From Bacteroidales bacterium (GTDB lineage Bacteria > Bacteroidota > Bacteroidia > Bacteroidales > P3), in assembly GCA_017439185.1 (NCBI GenBank), contig JAFRTM010000006.1:71979-105233 (forward strand): a stretch of 33,255 nt of DNA, read 5' to 3'. Each line of letters begins with the position of its first letter. The stretch's first letter is position 1. This document shows positions 1 through 9,184 of this stretch, piece by piece. The notes under the pieces are model-generated. The model made no database searches, had not been told where the DNA came from, and saw only the letters and a list, made by a program, of their open reading frames with translations. The position numbers and the translations under genes are program-made.

Positions 1-112
1 TATAGCAATATTAATAATAACGCAAATAATATATATTTATTGCATTCCATATTATATATGATTCAATAAGGCCCCTACACCTCCCCAAAAACGCTCCTTA
101 CACACTACCTCA

Positions 113-296
113 ATACGGGAAAACGGCAGTTTATTCTCTTTTGTATGTAACTTGCTGATTTTACAATATAACAGACTAATAAACAACATGGTACGATTTT
201 AGAATAAAAATTGAGAGACTGCCCATTTTACCAGTTTTATAATTAACTGTAAATTAAGGTCATATTCGTATCAACTCTATGTTAAGTCTATGGTTA
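113..296 (+). repeat. Dispersed intergenic repeat, copy 1
   Basis: This stretch matches 17410-17587 in the same orientation. Shared blocks in order are ATACGGGAA, GATTTTACAA, ACTAATAAACAAC, TAATTAACTGTAAATTAAGG, ATTCGTATCAACTCTATG and TTAAGTCTATGGTT, with small indels between them. It has no coding potential in common with copy 2. The right end is nearly identical over about 55 bases, so the copies are either recent or constrained. Confidence 0.8.
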
Positions 297-300
297 TAAT

Positions 301-335
301 AATTGAAAATTGATAATTGAAAGTTGAAAGTTCTA
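301..335. repeat. Heptamer tandem array A
   Basis: Five consecutive 7-base units: AATTGAA, AATTGAT, AATTGAA, AGTTGAA, AGTTCTA. On the opposite strand the units fit nnnAAYT, the same form as the array at 6913-6961. It begins four bases after copy 1 of the dispersed repeat. Confidence 0.75.
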
Positions 336-705
336 GAGTGGAAAATGTCAAAGTAGATAACTGTTTTTCTTTGTAAGGCCTTTCTTTCATAAACTGGAGA
401 ACTGGGGGTATAGGTTTTGGACACACAACGGGGAAGTTTTTTTTCGGTAGCGAAAGATATTTTTGAGGGCAGACGCTCACCTTCATCCCCCTTTAGGGGG
501 GATGAGGAGGCTGGGAGCAGGCCTATGGCATGTCTAAGGCAAGGCTGTGGATGGGCTGTGTTTGGTTTGACATAAAAAAAAGAAAGGGAAATGTGTCCGA
601 AACGGGTGGTGCGGGCTCTCCAGATAGTAGGATAAGGCGAATGAAGTTTGCATATATTGTTTGTAAATGAGGAAGGGGTTCTTGTAAAAAAATAGCGAAC
701 AAAAA

Positions 706-735
706 TTGCCGTCTGAAAAAATTATCGTATCTTTG
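706..735 (+). promoter_or_regulatory. Bacteroidetes-type promoter of the WG-repeat gene
   Basis: TTG (706-708), exactly 19 bases, then TATCTTTG (728-735). This matches the known Bacteroidetes sigma-ABfr form TTTG-N19-TAnnTTTG. It leaves a leader of roughly 35 bases before the ATG at 776. Confidence 0.8.
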
Positions 736-775
736 CAAATTATTATCACGATAGACAACAAATCGAATAACTATT

Positions 776-2041
776 ATGGACCGCCTGAAAAGCATCATTC
801 TCACAGCAATACTCCTTGTATGGAGTACTGCCCAATTCGCCCAGGCTCCAACCCATGGCACAAACAAGGGCGATTATCTGGACTGTGACGATTTCAGCGA
901 AGGTCTGGCAAAGATAAATAAAGACGGCAAGTATGGTTTCATCGACAAAAACGGTAAAGTGGTCGTCCCATTTGAGTATGACTATGCTCGTAGTTTTAGT
1001 GAAGGATTAGCATGTGTGGCAAAAAACAGAAAATGGGGTTTCATTGACAAGACCGGCAAAGTGGTCATCCCGTTTGAGTATGATGATGAAAAACCATTTC
1101 ACAAAGGCCTGGCTCTTGTGATTCAAGGCGATAGGGAAACTCACAAGTGCGGCCGCATCGACAAGACCGGCAAAGTGGTTATCCCTATAGAGTATGATGA
1201 CGTACACTTTTTCTCAGAAGATCTGGTAAGTGTGAAAGCAAATGGCAAGTACGGTTTCATTGACAAGACTGGCAAAGTGGTCATACCATTTGAGTATGAT
1301 TATGCTTGGGGTTTTAGCGAAGGACTAGCTTGTGTGGAAAAAAACGGCAAATGGGGATTCATCGATAAGACCGGAAAGCTGGTTATCCCAATAGAGTATG
1401 ATGATGTTTACGATTTCTATGAAGGCCTAGCACCGGTGGGGAAAGGATATTGGAGCCAGGACGAAACAGGCTTTATCGGCAAATACGGATTCATCGACAA
1501 GACTGGCAAAGAGGTCATCCCGTTTGAATATGACGAGGCAGATTGTTTCCACGACGGATTGGCAAAGGTGGAGAAGAACGGCAAATGGGGATTCATCGAC
1601 AAGACCGGAAAGCAGGTTATCCCCATAGAGTATGATGAGGAACCCTATTTTCGCAATATCCTGGCAAAGGTGAAGAAAGACGGCAAGTACGGTTTTATCG
1701 ACAAAGCAGGCAAACTCATAATCACATTTGAGTATGACGATGCAGATGATTTCCATGACGACCTAGCAAAGGTAAAGGAAAACGGTCATTACGGATTCAT
1801 CGACAAAAACGGCAAAGTAGTCGCCTCTTTTGAGTATGATGATGCTTGTGGTTTTAGAGAAGGACTAGCTTGTGTGAAAAAAAACGGCTATTACGGATTC
1901 CTCGACAAAACAGGCAAAGAGGTCGTCCCATTTGAGTATGATTATGCATGGAGTTTTAGCGAAGGCCTGGCAAGGGTAAGGAAAAACGGCAAGTGTGGTT
2001 ATATCGACAAGACCGGCAAACTCGTCCTTGGCTGGTATTGA
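776..2041 (+). CDS. Secreted WG-repeat protein
   Basis: A 421-residue protein with an N-terminal signal peptide (hydrophobic ILTAILLVWSTAQFAQA, residues about 8-24). The rest is eleven tandem WG-type repeats of about 35 residues. Each carries a version of [YW]GFIDKTGK followed by VVIPFEYD and then FxEGLAxVxKNGK. The third and last repeats have CG in place of WG or YG. In the known WG family the repeats are thought to make a beta-rich binding or scaffold surface; no enzymatic residues are visible. It stands alone on the + strand behind its own promoter and converges with the VanZ-like gene. The coding repeats are very similar at the DNA level, so copy number may change by recombination. The partner or ligand cannot be deduced. 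The ATG at 776 is the start that gives a clean signal peptide. Confidence 0.9.
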   Translation: MDRLKSIILTAILLVWSTAQFAQAPTHGTNKGDYLDCDDFSEGLAKINKDGKYGFIDKNGKVVVPFEYDYARSFSEGLACVAKNRKWGFIDKTGKVVIPFEYDDEKPFHKGLALVIQGDRETHKCGRIDKTGKVVIPIEYDDVHFFSEDLVSVKANGKYGFIDKTGKVVIPFEYDYAWGFSEGLACVEKNGKWGFIDKTGKLVIPIEYDDVYDFYEGLAPVGKGYWSQDETGFIGKYGFIDKTGKEVIPFEYDEADCFHDGLAKVEKNGKWGFIDKTGKQVIPIEYDEEPYFRNILAKVKKDGKYGFIDKAGKLIITFEYDDADDFHDDLAKVKENGHYGFIDKNGKVVASFEYDDACGFREGLACVKKNGYYGFLDKTGKEVVPFEYDYAWSFSEGLARVRKNGKCGYIDKTGKLVLGWY

Positions 2042-2070
2042 CTTGTAATAAGCTCTTTAACTGCAAAGCT

Positions 2071-2105
2071 CTGACCACTGACTACTGGCCACTGACCACT
2101 ATCTA
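2071..2105. repeat. Heptamer tandem array B
   Basis: Five 7-base units: CTGACCA, CTGACTA, CTGGCCA, CTGACCA, CTATCTA. It fills the gap between the convergent WG and VanZ-like genes, and its last unit contains the VanZ stop codon (2099-2101). Rotated, the units read nnnYACT, related to arrays A and C. No hairpin terminator is visible in this junction. Confidence 0.7.
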
Positions 2106-2476
2106 GCCACAAGTCTCAGCACAACCCAGCCTATGGTGAGGCCTATGACGTTGGCGAGGAGGTCGTTGACGTCAAAGGAGCGGTAGGGCAGGAGTTTCTG
2201 CCCGAACTCGGTGGCCATCGCCACGGCGGCGCTCGCCAGCCACAGCAGCAGCCACTGCCAGTGCGGCCCTTCGTCGCTCACCACCCATCGCCACAGCATC
2301 AGTGGGCACACCAGATAGAGCAGTCCGTGGACCAGGTGGTCGGGACGCAGTCCGAAGGTCCAGATGTCGATGCCGACTTCGCCGATGGGCAGCCACATGA
2401 GCAGCGCCAAGGCGACGAAATAGGCCACCTGCAACCAGCGCCACCAGCTCTTGCGTGTGATCTCTTTCCACCTCAT
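2099..2476 (-). CDS. VanZ-like membrane protein
   Basis: A 125-residue integral membrane protein with about four predicted membrane helices. VanZ-type features are the short helix after WLP, the segment DHLVHGLLYLV and the closing DVNDLLANVIGLTIG, where the conserved Asp, Asn and Gly of the family sit. VanZ of the Tn1546 cluster gives teicoplanin resistance, but most chromosomal homologues have no known function and there is no vanA context here. The ATG at 2476 overlaps the upstream epimerase stop as ATGA, which suggests coupled translation. A start 15 bases further upstream is also possible. It is the last gene of the operon. Confidence 0.8.
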   Translation of the reverse strand: MRWKEITRKSWWRWLQVAYFVALALLMWLPIGEVGIDIWTFGLRPDHLVHGLLYLVCPLMLWRWVVSDEGPHWQWLLLWLASAAVAMATEFGQKLLPYRSFDVNDLLANVIGLTIGWVVLRLVAR

Positions 2477-3453
2477 CGGCTGGCCCTCCACCGGTAAAAC
2501 TGCCTTATAGCCTCGGCAGTGGCCAGGGGCTGGACTCCCAGCTCGTCCCGCATCTTGCGGTTGGAGTAATATTCCTTGGCCATCATCATCGCCACGTTGG
2601 AGGAGCAGAGCTCAGTGCGGATGCCGAGGGAGCGTGCTGCGTCGCCCAGGAGACCTGCCACCTGAGAAAACCACCGCCACAACCCTACCACCGTCTGCCT
2701 GTAGCCACACACCTCAGCCTGCAGCTCATACAATTCTTTGAAGCCCATGCACTCGCCCACCACCAGGTAGCGCTCGCCGTTTCGCCCCCTCTCCAAAGCT
2801 GCCAATACCGCCTTTGCCACATCGGCTGCGGCGACGAAAGCCTTGCCGCCGGCGGGTGCCACCATGAGACGGCGTCCGTGAGCCGCGAGGAGCAGACGTC
2901 CCGAGCCAGGTCGGGCGTCGTAGGGGCCCAAGATGAATCCGGGGTTCAGCACCACAATCCTGCCGTGGCCGTGCCGGGAAGCCTCGAGGAGGAGTGCCTC
3001 GCCTTCCATCTTGCTCCGGGCATAGAGGGAGTTGCCGAAAGGGGCGTTGGGAGGGAGTGTCTCGTCGGCGAAGTGGCCGGGCGAGCCGTTGCCGACGGTG
3101 TTGGCGGTGCTTACGTGCACCACCGCTTCGAGAGGTTGCCCATCCCTGAGGCGCGCTATGAGGGCACACAGATCCCTGTTGACGGGACGGTAGTCCTCAA
3201 GCCGCATGAGAGTCATATCGGTCTGCCCGGCACAGTTCACCAGCGCCTCGGCCCCTTCGGCCACAGCCTTCAGATCCTCCCACTTCAATAGATCTCCCTC
3301 GATAATATTCAATCGATTACTGCCCTTCGCGGCTTCAGCCACAATCCCGCCTTTACGCCTCACGAGAGCCGTCACCTCGTGACCGGCCTCCAGCAGCTGC
3401 TGCAACACGTTGTTGCCCAGCAGTCCCGTAGCGCCAAGCAGAAGAATCCTCAT
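2473..3453 (-). CDS. NAD(P)-dependent epimerase/dehydratase (extended SDR)
   Basis: A 326-residue Rossmann-fold protein. The N-terminus carries the dinucleotide motif GATGLLG (residues 8-14). EGDLLKWEDL and VNCAGQTDM follow in the usual SDR order, HVSTANTVGNG gives the active-site serine/threonine region, and YARSKMEGE gives the Tyr-x-x-x-Lys catalytic pair. This is the NAD-dependent epimerase/dehydratase family, whose members act on nucleotide sugars, sterols or flavonols; the substrate is not readable here. Its start overlaps the stop of the beta-barrel gene as ATGA, and its stop overlaps the VanZ-like start the same way. A cytosolic enzyme at the end of an envelope operon may modify a lipid or sugar, but that is inference. 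Confidence 0.85.
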   Translation of the reverse strand: MRILLLGATGLLGNNVLQQLLEAGHEVTALVRRKGGIVAEAAKGSNRLNIIEGDLLKWEDLKAVAEGAEALVNCAGQTDMTLMRLEDYRPVNRDLCALIARLRDGQPLEAVVHVSTANTVGNGSPGHFADETLPPNAPFGNSLYARSKMEGEALLLEASRHGHGRIVVLNPGFILGPYDARPGSGRLLLAAHGRRLMVAPAGGKAFVAAADVAKAVLAALERGRNGERYLVVGECMGFKELYELQAEVCGYRQTVVGLWRWFSQVAGLLGDAARSLGIRTELCSSNVAMMMAKEYYSNRKMRDELGVQPLATAEAIRQFYRWRASR

Positions 3454-4373
3454 TTCCTGCGCGGACGACGAACGCTGATGTCATATTGCATCTTCACTCC
3501 GACGTCGAAGAGCTGGAGACTCTTCACCACGTTGCTCTGCAGCGTAGGCGCCACCGAATGGCTGCCGTCAGGTTCGAAAGTCACGATGTCGTTGGAGTTG
3601 GAGAACTTCACCGCGTTGAAGGAAGTCTCGAGATAGACACCGAGGAGTATGCCGTGGCCGCGCTCGTTGCCCAAGCGGTAGCCTGCCTCGAGGACGCTGC
3701 CGATGAACCACGGCACCATGGGCTCGCCCTTGCGCGACGACTTGTAGATGGTGGTCTCGGCCTCGGAGCGTTCGGTGACGGTCTGGGGGATTTCCTCGAC
3801 GGAGTTGTTGCCGATGGCGGTGCAGACGGTCTCCATCTTGCCCACGCGGCTGTATTCCTTGAGAGAGACAGGCAGGTTGACCTTGATGCACGCCACGCCG
3901 TACCAGTGTTCGCCCTGCAGCGAGAGGCCGGCGGGAATGCCTATCATGAACATGTTGTACTTGGACTTTATGTTGTTCACCGTGGTGCGGAAGGAGGCAT
4001 CGGTAGAGAGCCACTGTCCGCCGGTCCAGACATCGACGGGGCGGGTGGTGGTGATGGTGTGGTTGTCCATGGCGAAGGAGCTCATATAGTCCGAGATCTC
4101 GACACCCAGACGCAGGCCTATGTGTTCGTTGAGGTAGTGGGTATAAGCCATATCGAAGCTGAGGCATACGCCGCCAGGGGAAGTCTGCGAGTCCATACGG
4201 CCGCTCTTCGACGCATTGGCCATAAGGTTGGAGTAGCCGATGCGGGCACCCAGCGAGAAGTGGCTTCCTTCCACTATGGTCAGAGGCTTCTCCTCCTGCT
4301 GCTGCTCCTGAGCCACGGCAGCGCCTACTGCCGCGAACATCATAAGTAACAATATTATTGAGTTCTTTTTCAT
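3450..4373 (-). CDS. Predicted outer-membrane beta-barrel protein
   Basis: A 307-residue protein with a clear signal peptide (MKKNSIILLLMMFAAVGAAVAQ). The mature part has alternating hydrophobic/polar strands with many Gly and Tyr, for example FSLGARIGYSNLM, GVCLSFDMAYTHY and HGILLGVYLETSFNAV. It ends with LFDVGVKMQYDISV and a basic tail, RRPRRK. This fits the small PorT-like or OmpW-like barrels common in Bacteroidota; no specific family is certain. It lies 14 bases downstream of the T9SS cargo gene and overlaps the epimerase start by ATGA. Confidence 0.7.
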   Translation of the reverse strand: MKKNSIILLLMMFAAVGAAVAQEQQQEEKPLTIVEGSHFSLGARIGYSNLMANASKSGRMDSQTSPGGVCLSFDMAYTHYLNEHIGLRLGVEISDYMSSFAMDNHTITTTRPVDVWTGGQWLSTDASFRTTVNNIKSKYNMFMIGIPAGLSLQGEHWYGVACIKVNLPVSLKEYSRVGKMETVCTAIGNNSVEEIPQTVTERSEAETTIYKSSRKGEPMVPWFIGSVLEAGYRLGNERGHGILLGVYLETSFNAVKFSNSNDIVTFEPDGSHSVAPTLQSNVVKSLQLFDVGVKMQYDISVRRPRRK

Positions 4374-4387
4374 GGATTCTTACTTCT

Positions 4388-6877
4388 TCAGTTCACAATA
4401 AGTTTCTTTACCGCAGCCTCGCCCTCGTCGGTCACCACGCGCATCAGATAGACCCCTTTCCCGACGCCGCATTCCACGCGGTTGGAGCCCATGTGCAGCT
4501 TCGCGCTCGAGAGCCGTCTTCCCTGTATGTCGTAGAGCTGCCACTCGGCAGAGCCTGTGCCGCTCTTTTCCAGCTCGATGGTGAGCGTGGAACGTTCAGC
4601 CGTGGGGTTGGGCCACACGCGGTATTCCACCGTTCCCTCGGCACCGTCGATGCCGTAGTTTGCACACACCTCGTTGGTGGGGAACCACACCCCTTCGATC
4701 TTCACCCAAGCCTTGTAGCAGCCACGGAAGGCAGCATAGCCGGGGAGGTGGTACTCGTCGCCGTGGAAGTTCATATCGACGCCGTCATGCTCCCAGCGCA
4801 CGCTGTCGTAGTCCACCCTCGTGGAGTCGCCATAGGGGTAGTGGTTGAGGAGCAGCACCTTGCCGTCGTACATGTAGATCTGTGGCAAGGGGGTGTTGTG
4901 GGGCGTCACGTAGAGCTGCAGCGTCACGGTGCTGTCGCAGCCCACGCGGTTGGGAATGACGTAGGTGTATTGCCCGCTGGCAGTGTAGATGTTGCCGTAG
5001 CATTCGTAAGTCTGCGGGGCATAGACCAGGGTGTCCCCTGCCGAACTGTAGCGCACCTCCAGGTGCAGCGTGTCGGAGCTGGGGCAGGTGTTGGCCACAT
5101 ATTCATAGACCGCCGTGGTGCTGGTGTAGTAGATGTCGCCGTTCCACAGCAGCGAGTCGCACACCGAGGCGGTGTCGATCCTGTGCTGGGGATAATAGAT
5201 GTTGATATGCCAGAGATACTGGGTGTCGCACTCCATGCCGATGCCCGGCACGGTGTCCAAAGCCTGTGCGTTCCTCGTATATTCTATTCCTTTGAACCAG
5301 TAGGACTCGCAAGCCTCCACCGTGGTGTCGGCGCGGTTGATGCTTCCGCGTGTATAGCGCAGGTAGTTGATGCTGTCCATGCCGTCGCTCGCGGTGCTCC
5401 ACACCGACGCCAGCGTGTCGTGGTCGGCGGTGGTGATATAATTCCCGTCAACATACCAGTCGTAGGCACCGCAGCCAACCACGAAGGTGGTGTCCCTGTA
5501 GGCCGGGTTCAGGCGCAGCGTTATCACCATCACACTGTCGCAGTTGTACTGGTTATAGTAGACCCTGGTGCGGGTGCTGGCATAGCTGAACGTGACTCCC
5601 ATAGTGGTATAGGGCAGCTGCGACTCGTTGACCATCACCAGTGTGTCGTGGCTTTCGGAGGGTCGCACCTTCACGTTGAGAATCACCGTGCTGTCGCAGC
5701 CCGTCACCGAAAGGCCCCTCACCGTGTCGTCCATCAGTATCACTGAATCCACCGTCAGCACCGGCAGAGTTATCCTGTGTCCCATATAGACGTAGTAGAG
5801 CGAGTCGTTCTCGTCCTTGCTCAGGCGGCTGCTGCAGATGTCCACGATTCGGGCGTGCTTATAACTCCTGTTGATTCGCAGGCTCAGGTAGGTGGTGTCC
5901 CAGCATTGGGCGGTATAGACCCTCCCCCACTGGCTTTCGGGGGTGAGATATTGGGTGGTGCCGGCTCCCCTTCCGCTGATGTCCAGCGAGAGGCCGTAGC
6001 CTTCGTAGGTATCCAGACCCTGGCACACCGTGTCATAGACATAGTGCTTCTGGGGACGGTAGATTTTAAGGTTCAGTATCTCCGTGTCGGCACATCCTTT
6101 CAGGTAGCGCGGCATCGACACGCTCACGTCGAAAGATGTATCGTCGCCCACCAGCGTGAGGTGCGAGAGATCGACACTGTATATTACCGTGTCGTATTCG
6201 CTGTTGTCTGCTCTCAGCAGGGTGCGGTGCCATTCGTAGGTGCTGCCCGTGCTGCCGTTGCACAGCTCCACGCTGTCCCTGTGTTCGGCCACTCGCGTCT
6301 CAACCACCGGATCGGTATAGGTCAGCGTGGCACGCGGCATGAAGCCGTAGCGGCCGGTGACCATGGCGCAGTTCATCAGCGAGGAGCCCGTCCGCAGCGA
6401 GCCGTAGAAGGTGCAGGTGGTCGCCACCGTGCCGGCAGTGACCATCGTGATGTCAACTATCAGGTTGCCCCCGCGGTAGTCGAAAGGGGTGGAGAACGCT
6501 GCCGCCATCGTGGCTCCGGTGGCGTCGAGCGGCCCCTCATAGACCACGCTGAAGTTGGCGTTGTTCAGCGCGGCGGCCGAAGCGAACTCCGTCTGCTCCA
6601 CCGTGCCCATCTTTATCCTCCAGCGGCTGTCGAAAGCCTCGGCAGCGGGAGCCTTGAGATAGAACTCGATGCCGGTGACAAACTTGTCCACCATCGCCGT
6701 GATCGAGTCGGCGGGATAGATTATCTGGGTGTGGTGGGTGATGTCGTTGGCTTTCACACCGAACACCGGCACATACGACGACATACCGTTCGTAGCGCCT
6801 ACCGTCAGCGTGCTCTGCCCCTGCACTCCTGCCGCCAGCCCCAGCAATATCGCAACAATCAGTAGTTTTATCTTCAT
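4388..6877 (-). CDS. Large secreted protein with T9SS type A sorting domain
   Basis: An 829-residue protein with a signal peptide (MKIKLLIVAILLGLAAGVQG). The C-terminal 75-80 residues look like a T9SS type A sorting domain: VWPNPTAERSTLTIEL, WQLYDIQGRRL, a glycine-rich turn GVGKGVYLMRV, and the closing KKLIVN. The body has several modules of 60-100 residues built around GCDSTVxLxLxV and cysteine-poor beta segments, the pattern of Bacteroidota surface adhesin-like proteins. It would cross the inner membrane by Sec and the outer membrane by T9SS, then be cleaved and anchored or released. It is 35 bases from the heptamer array C that separates it from the coiled-coil gene. It is GC-rich with long antisense open frames, none of which looks real. 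Confidence 0.85.
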   Translation of the reverse strand: MKIKLLIVAILLGLAAGVQGQSTLTVGATNGMSSYVPVFGVKANDITHHTQIIYPADSITAMVDKFVTGIEFYLKAPAAEAFDSRWRIKMGTVEQTEFASAAALNNANFSVVYEGPLDATGATMAAAFSTPFDYRGGNLIVDITMVTAGTVATTCTFYGSLRTGSSLMNCAMVTGRYGFMPRATLTYTDPVVETRVAEHRDSVELCNGSTGSTYEWHRTLLRADNSEYDTVIYSVDLSHLTLVGDDTSFDVSVSMPRYLKGCADTEILNLKIYRPQKHYVYDTVCQGLDTYEGYGLSLDISGRGAGTTQYLTPESQWGRVYTAQCWDTTYLSLRINRSYKHARIVDICSSRLSKDENDSLYYVYMGHRITLPVLTVDSVILMDDTVRGLSVTGCDSTVILNVKVRPSESHDTLVMVNESQLPYTTMGVTFSYASTRTRVYYNQYNCDSVMVITLRLNPAYRDTTFVVGCGAYDWYVDGNYITTADHDTLASVWSTASDGMDSINYLRYTRGSINRADTTVEACESYWFKGIEYTRNAQALDTVPGIGMECDTQYLWHINIYYPQHRIDTASVCDSLLWNGDIYYTSTTAVYEYVANTCPSSDTLHLEVRYSSAGDTLVYAPQTYECYGNIYTASGQYTYVIPNRVGCDSTVTLQLYVTPHNTPLPQIYMYDGKVLLLNHYPYGDSTRVDYDSVRWEHDGVDMNFHGDEYHLPGYAAFRGCYKAWVKIEGVWFPTNEVCANYGIDGAEGTVEYRVWPNPTAERSTLTIELEKSGTGSAEWQLYDIQGRRLSSAKLHMGSNRVECGVGKGVYLMRVVTDEGEAAVKKLIVN

Positions 6878-6912
6878 CGTGCTATTATTTTCGATTTTAT
6901 AAGATTCTCTTT

Positions 6913-6961
6913 AACTCAAAACTCACAACTTAGAACTTAGAACTCATAACTTAAAACTCAT
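6913..6961. repeat. Heptamer tandem array C
   Basis: Seven consecutive 7-base units with no indel: AACTCAA, AACTCAC, AACTTAG, AACTTAG, AACTCAT, AACTTAA, AACTCAT (consensus AACTYAN). It lies between the T9SS cargo gene and the upstream coiled-coil gene, ending three bases before the latter's stop codon. The period is exact while the unit sequence drifts. Confidence 0.85.
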
Positions 6962-6964
6962 CCC

Positions 6965-7900
6965 TCATTCCATGCTCCATCCCTCTTTCACGAAACCCAC
7001 TATTATCGGGAACATCCTTGAGTAGCCGCTCTTTATGTTCTTCTTCTCGTAGCGCACCTGCACTATCACGTCGTGGTTGAAGCCGTCCTTGATGATGTCG
7101 TAGAGCTGCTTGCCCGCCTCCGAGTTCTTCGCCACGTATGCCGTCTCCCCTATCTTCACACAGTAGAACTTGGTGTTCGTCAAGCCGTAGTCGCTGGCAT
7201 ATTCGTTGCCGAGCCTCGCCGTCACCCTGAACTGGCGCGTCACCGTGCTCTTCTCGGCCTTGAAGGCGGAGAAGGAATAGTCGTCGGTGCCGGTGGTGCC
7301 CTGCCAGTCTATCTTGTAGCCCAGCTCGGTACGCTTCACATAGACCGTGTAGATGTCCGCTTCCACCCTCGTCACCTTGCCCATCGCCACCTCTTCGTCC
7401 TGCACCGTGATGAGGCTTTTCTTTATCCGCTCCTGGGTGTATCCGTTGCTGTAATACTGGCGCATCAGCGGCTCCATCCTCTCGGGGTTGAGCACAAAGT
7501 GCAGCTGCTCCTGCCACCGCTTGGCCCCATAGTATTGCTGCACCAGCCACACGAGGGTGTCCTCCGTGGTGACCGGATTTTCCACATATTCGTCGAGGTC
7601 GCCCTTTATCACCGCCTGCAGCTGCTCCTCCAGGGCGTTGATGCGGTTCTGCATCTGCGATATCGTCTTGTTCTGACGGTCCACCGTCTGCTGCAGCGCC
7701 TCGATATCCTCACGCACACCTCCGATGTCGCTCCGGTAGAGCGAGTCCTCCTCGTTGAGGCGTGCCTGCAAGTCCATTATATCAGCGGCCCTCTGCGTGA
7801 GGGTGCTGTCTATAGCATTCAGTCTTTTCTTCGTATTCTGTCCCGTCACAGCCGTCGCCACCATCATCATAACCACCACAAATACAACTGTTTTCTTCAT
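6965..7900 (-). CDS. Secreted or periplasmic coiled-coil protein, function unknown
   Basis: A 311-residue protein with a signal peptide (MKKTVVFVVVMMMVATAVTGQ). Residues about 25-100 form a coiled coil with heptad leucine, isoleucine and alanine positions (DIMDLQARLNEEDSLY, EALQQTVDRQNKTISQMQNRINALEEQLQAV). A globular alpha/beta domain follows, with WLVQQYYGAKRWQEQLHFVLNPERM at its start and a basic, beta-rich end. I do not recognise the family. It is the first gene of the operon behind a TATCTTTG box, so it may be a periplasmic scaffold for the exported proteins made by the genes after it. That role is inference. Confidence 0.7.
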   Translation of the reverse strand: MKKTVVFVVVMMMVATAVTGQNTKKRLNAIDSTLTQRAADIMDLQARLNEEDSLYRSDIGGVREDIEALQQTVDRQNKTISQMQNRINALEEQLQAVIKGDLDEYVENPVTTEDTLVWLVQQYYGAKRWQEQLHFVLNPERMEPLMRQYYSNGYTQERIKKSLITVQDEEVAMGKVTRVEADIYTVYVKRTELGYKIDWQGTTGTDDYSFSAFKAEKSTVTRQFRVTARLGNEYASDYGLTNTKFYCVKIGETAYVAKNSEAGKQLYDIIKDGFNHDVIVQVRYEKKNIKSGYSRMFPIIVGFVKEGWSME

Positions 7901-7945
7901 CTCAATGTATATTTTTTACTGTTTTTATCTATATAATAATTTTTG

Positions 7946-7953
7946 CAAAGATA
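7946..7953 (-). promoter_or_regulatory. Minus-7 box of the coiled-coil/T9SS operon
   Basis: On the - strand this is TATCTTTG, about 45 bases before the ATG at 7900. The base triplet 19 bases further upstream is TTC rather than TTG, so the -33 element is imperfect. Confidence 0.6.
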
Positions 7954-8077
7954 CAAACTTTTTTTGACATACGAAGAAAAAGAACAAAATATTTTTTCCG
8001 CGACCCTCTCAAGACCGCTTCCGCCCTGCCACCACCTCGCCTCTGCTCTCTAACAAATGAACCATCCTACCTCTTCG

Positions 8078-8611
8078 TCATTTTGTCCCGGTTGTATCAA
8101 CCCGATGACCTGTTGCGTCGTAAGTGCCATACGGCGGCCACATCTTGACGGTTTTCATTATTTTGTTTGGTGGAAATGGTAATCTAAAATGTACTGCTTC
8201 CAAGTCACTAATACTTAAGTCGTATCTTTGAAGGATGCGGTATGTGTTTTTTATATTTGTCCAACCGTATTCGTTTAATGTGTCTGTTGAGAGTATAAAA
8301 AAAGATATAGTATCCGTACCGAATTGTTCGTAGAACGAGTCCCACTGATCATGAGTGCTGATTACATTTTTGGATTCTCGTGGATCAATGTCTATAATTC
8401 GAAGCGGGGGTATGTTTGGAAGTGTTGTATCTGGGTATATGACACCTCTTGATTGATTCTCGTCCACTGACATTGAATAAACTGAGATTTCATAGTCTGC
8501 ATTGTTGATACAATCTAATACTCTCCATCCACACCTTGAGCATATTTTTTCGCAACCGCAGAATAATACCGAGACGGATAAAATACATATAACTTTAAGA
8601 ATATATTTCAT
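8078..8611 (-). CDS. Paralogous lipoprotein 3 (KMWPPYGTY family)
   Basis: A 177-residue predicted lipoprotein. I chose the ATG at 8611 because the product then begins MKYILKVICI, identical to the start of the paralogue at 9185-9706, and the DNA around both starts is nearly the same. The lipobox region ends LFCGC. Other shared features are YPDTTLP, a stretch ILQRYDLSISDLEAV, and the C-terminal FPPNKIM...KMWPPYGTYD followed by GHRVDT. No known domain is recognised. It is AT-rich compared with the operon to its left. It is probably transcribed with its two paralogues. Confidence 0.7.
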   Translation of the reverse strand: MKYILKVICILSVSVLFCGCEKICSRCGWRVLDCINNADYEISVYSMSVDENQSRGVIYPDTTLPNIPPLRIIDIDPRESKNVISTHDQWDSFYEQFGTDTISFFILSTDTLNEYGWTNIKNTYRILQRYDLSISDLEAVHFRLPFPPNKIMKTVKMWPPYGTYDATGHRVDTTGTK

Positions 8612-8687
8612 TGGCCACTTAAATTTAGACAAGGTTAGACCTCATTTAATACTAGATACGATTTACTTGTCATAATTGTCAATAAGT

Positions 8688-9167
8688 CTATTTGGTATCA
8701 ACCCGATGACCATTAGCGTCGTAAGTGCCATACGGCGGCCACATCTTGATATTCCGCATCTCTTCTGTGGGAGGGAATGACAACCAACTTGCTCGATGTT
8801 TGCCCACTAAGTCATCCATATCAGCTACCGACACATCGTATCTTTGTATTATCTGAGGTTTTCCCGTCTCTATTATATATAAACTTAATGTGTCAACTCC
8901 ATATTGTTTGAAAACCTCTAATGGAGAATTATAGAATAAGGTAAGACTATTCCCCACTGGCTGAAAGGCCATTGCCACATGGAGTAATTCCACATCTAAG
9001 GAGGTATCAGGATATCTTACTATAAGATCATCAGCAGAGTATGTCGATGGGTACACTGATATAATGTATTCCGCGTTATTTTTAATGATGATTTCCTTAC
9101 TTTTCTTGCACTGAACCAATAGTAGAGCACATGCGACGACAATAAGTATAGTTGTTTTCTTATTCAT
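8688..9167 (-). CDS. Paralogous lipoprotein 2 (KMWPPYGTY family)
   Basis: A 159-residue predicted lipoprotein with start MNKKTTILIVVACALLLVQC, where the last Cys would be lipidated. It shares YPDTSL, IQRYDVSVADMDDL and the C-terminal FPPTEEMRNIKMWPPYGTY plus GHRVDT with its neighbours. Its signal sequence is unrelated to the other two copies, but its 3' end is nearly identical in DNA to paralogue 1 (FPPTEEM part) and to paralogue 3 (GHRVD part). Function unknown. It lies 17 bases after paralogue 1. Confidence 0.7.
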   Translation of the reverse strand: MNKKTTILIVVACALLLVQCKKSKEIIIKNNAEYIISVYPSTYSADDLIVRYPDTSLDVELLHVAMAFQPVGNSLTLFYNSPLEVFKQYGVDTLSLYIIETGKPQIIQRYDVSVADMDDLVGKHRASWLSFPPTEEMRNIKMWPPYGTYDANGHRVDTK

Positions 9168-9184
9168 AATTTCTCAGAGTATTG

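Larger units (their letters stand above)
1..705. other. AT-rich non-coding region upstream of the WG-repeat gene
   Basis: No convincing gene lies in these 705 bases. The short reading frames here have no recognisable domain and two of them run through repeats. What can be seen is a copy of the dispersed repeat (113-296), a heptamer array directly after it (301-335), and unremarkable AT-rich sequence up to the promoter at 706. Confidence 0.6.
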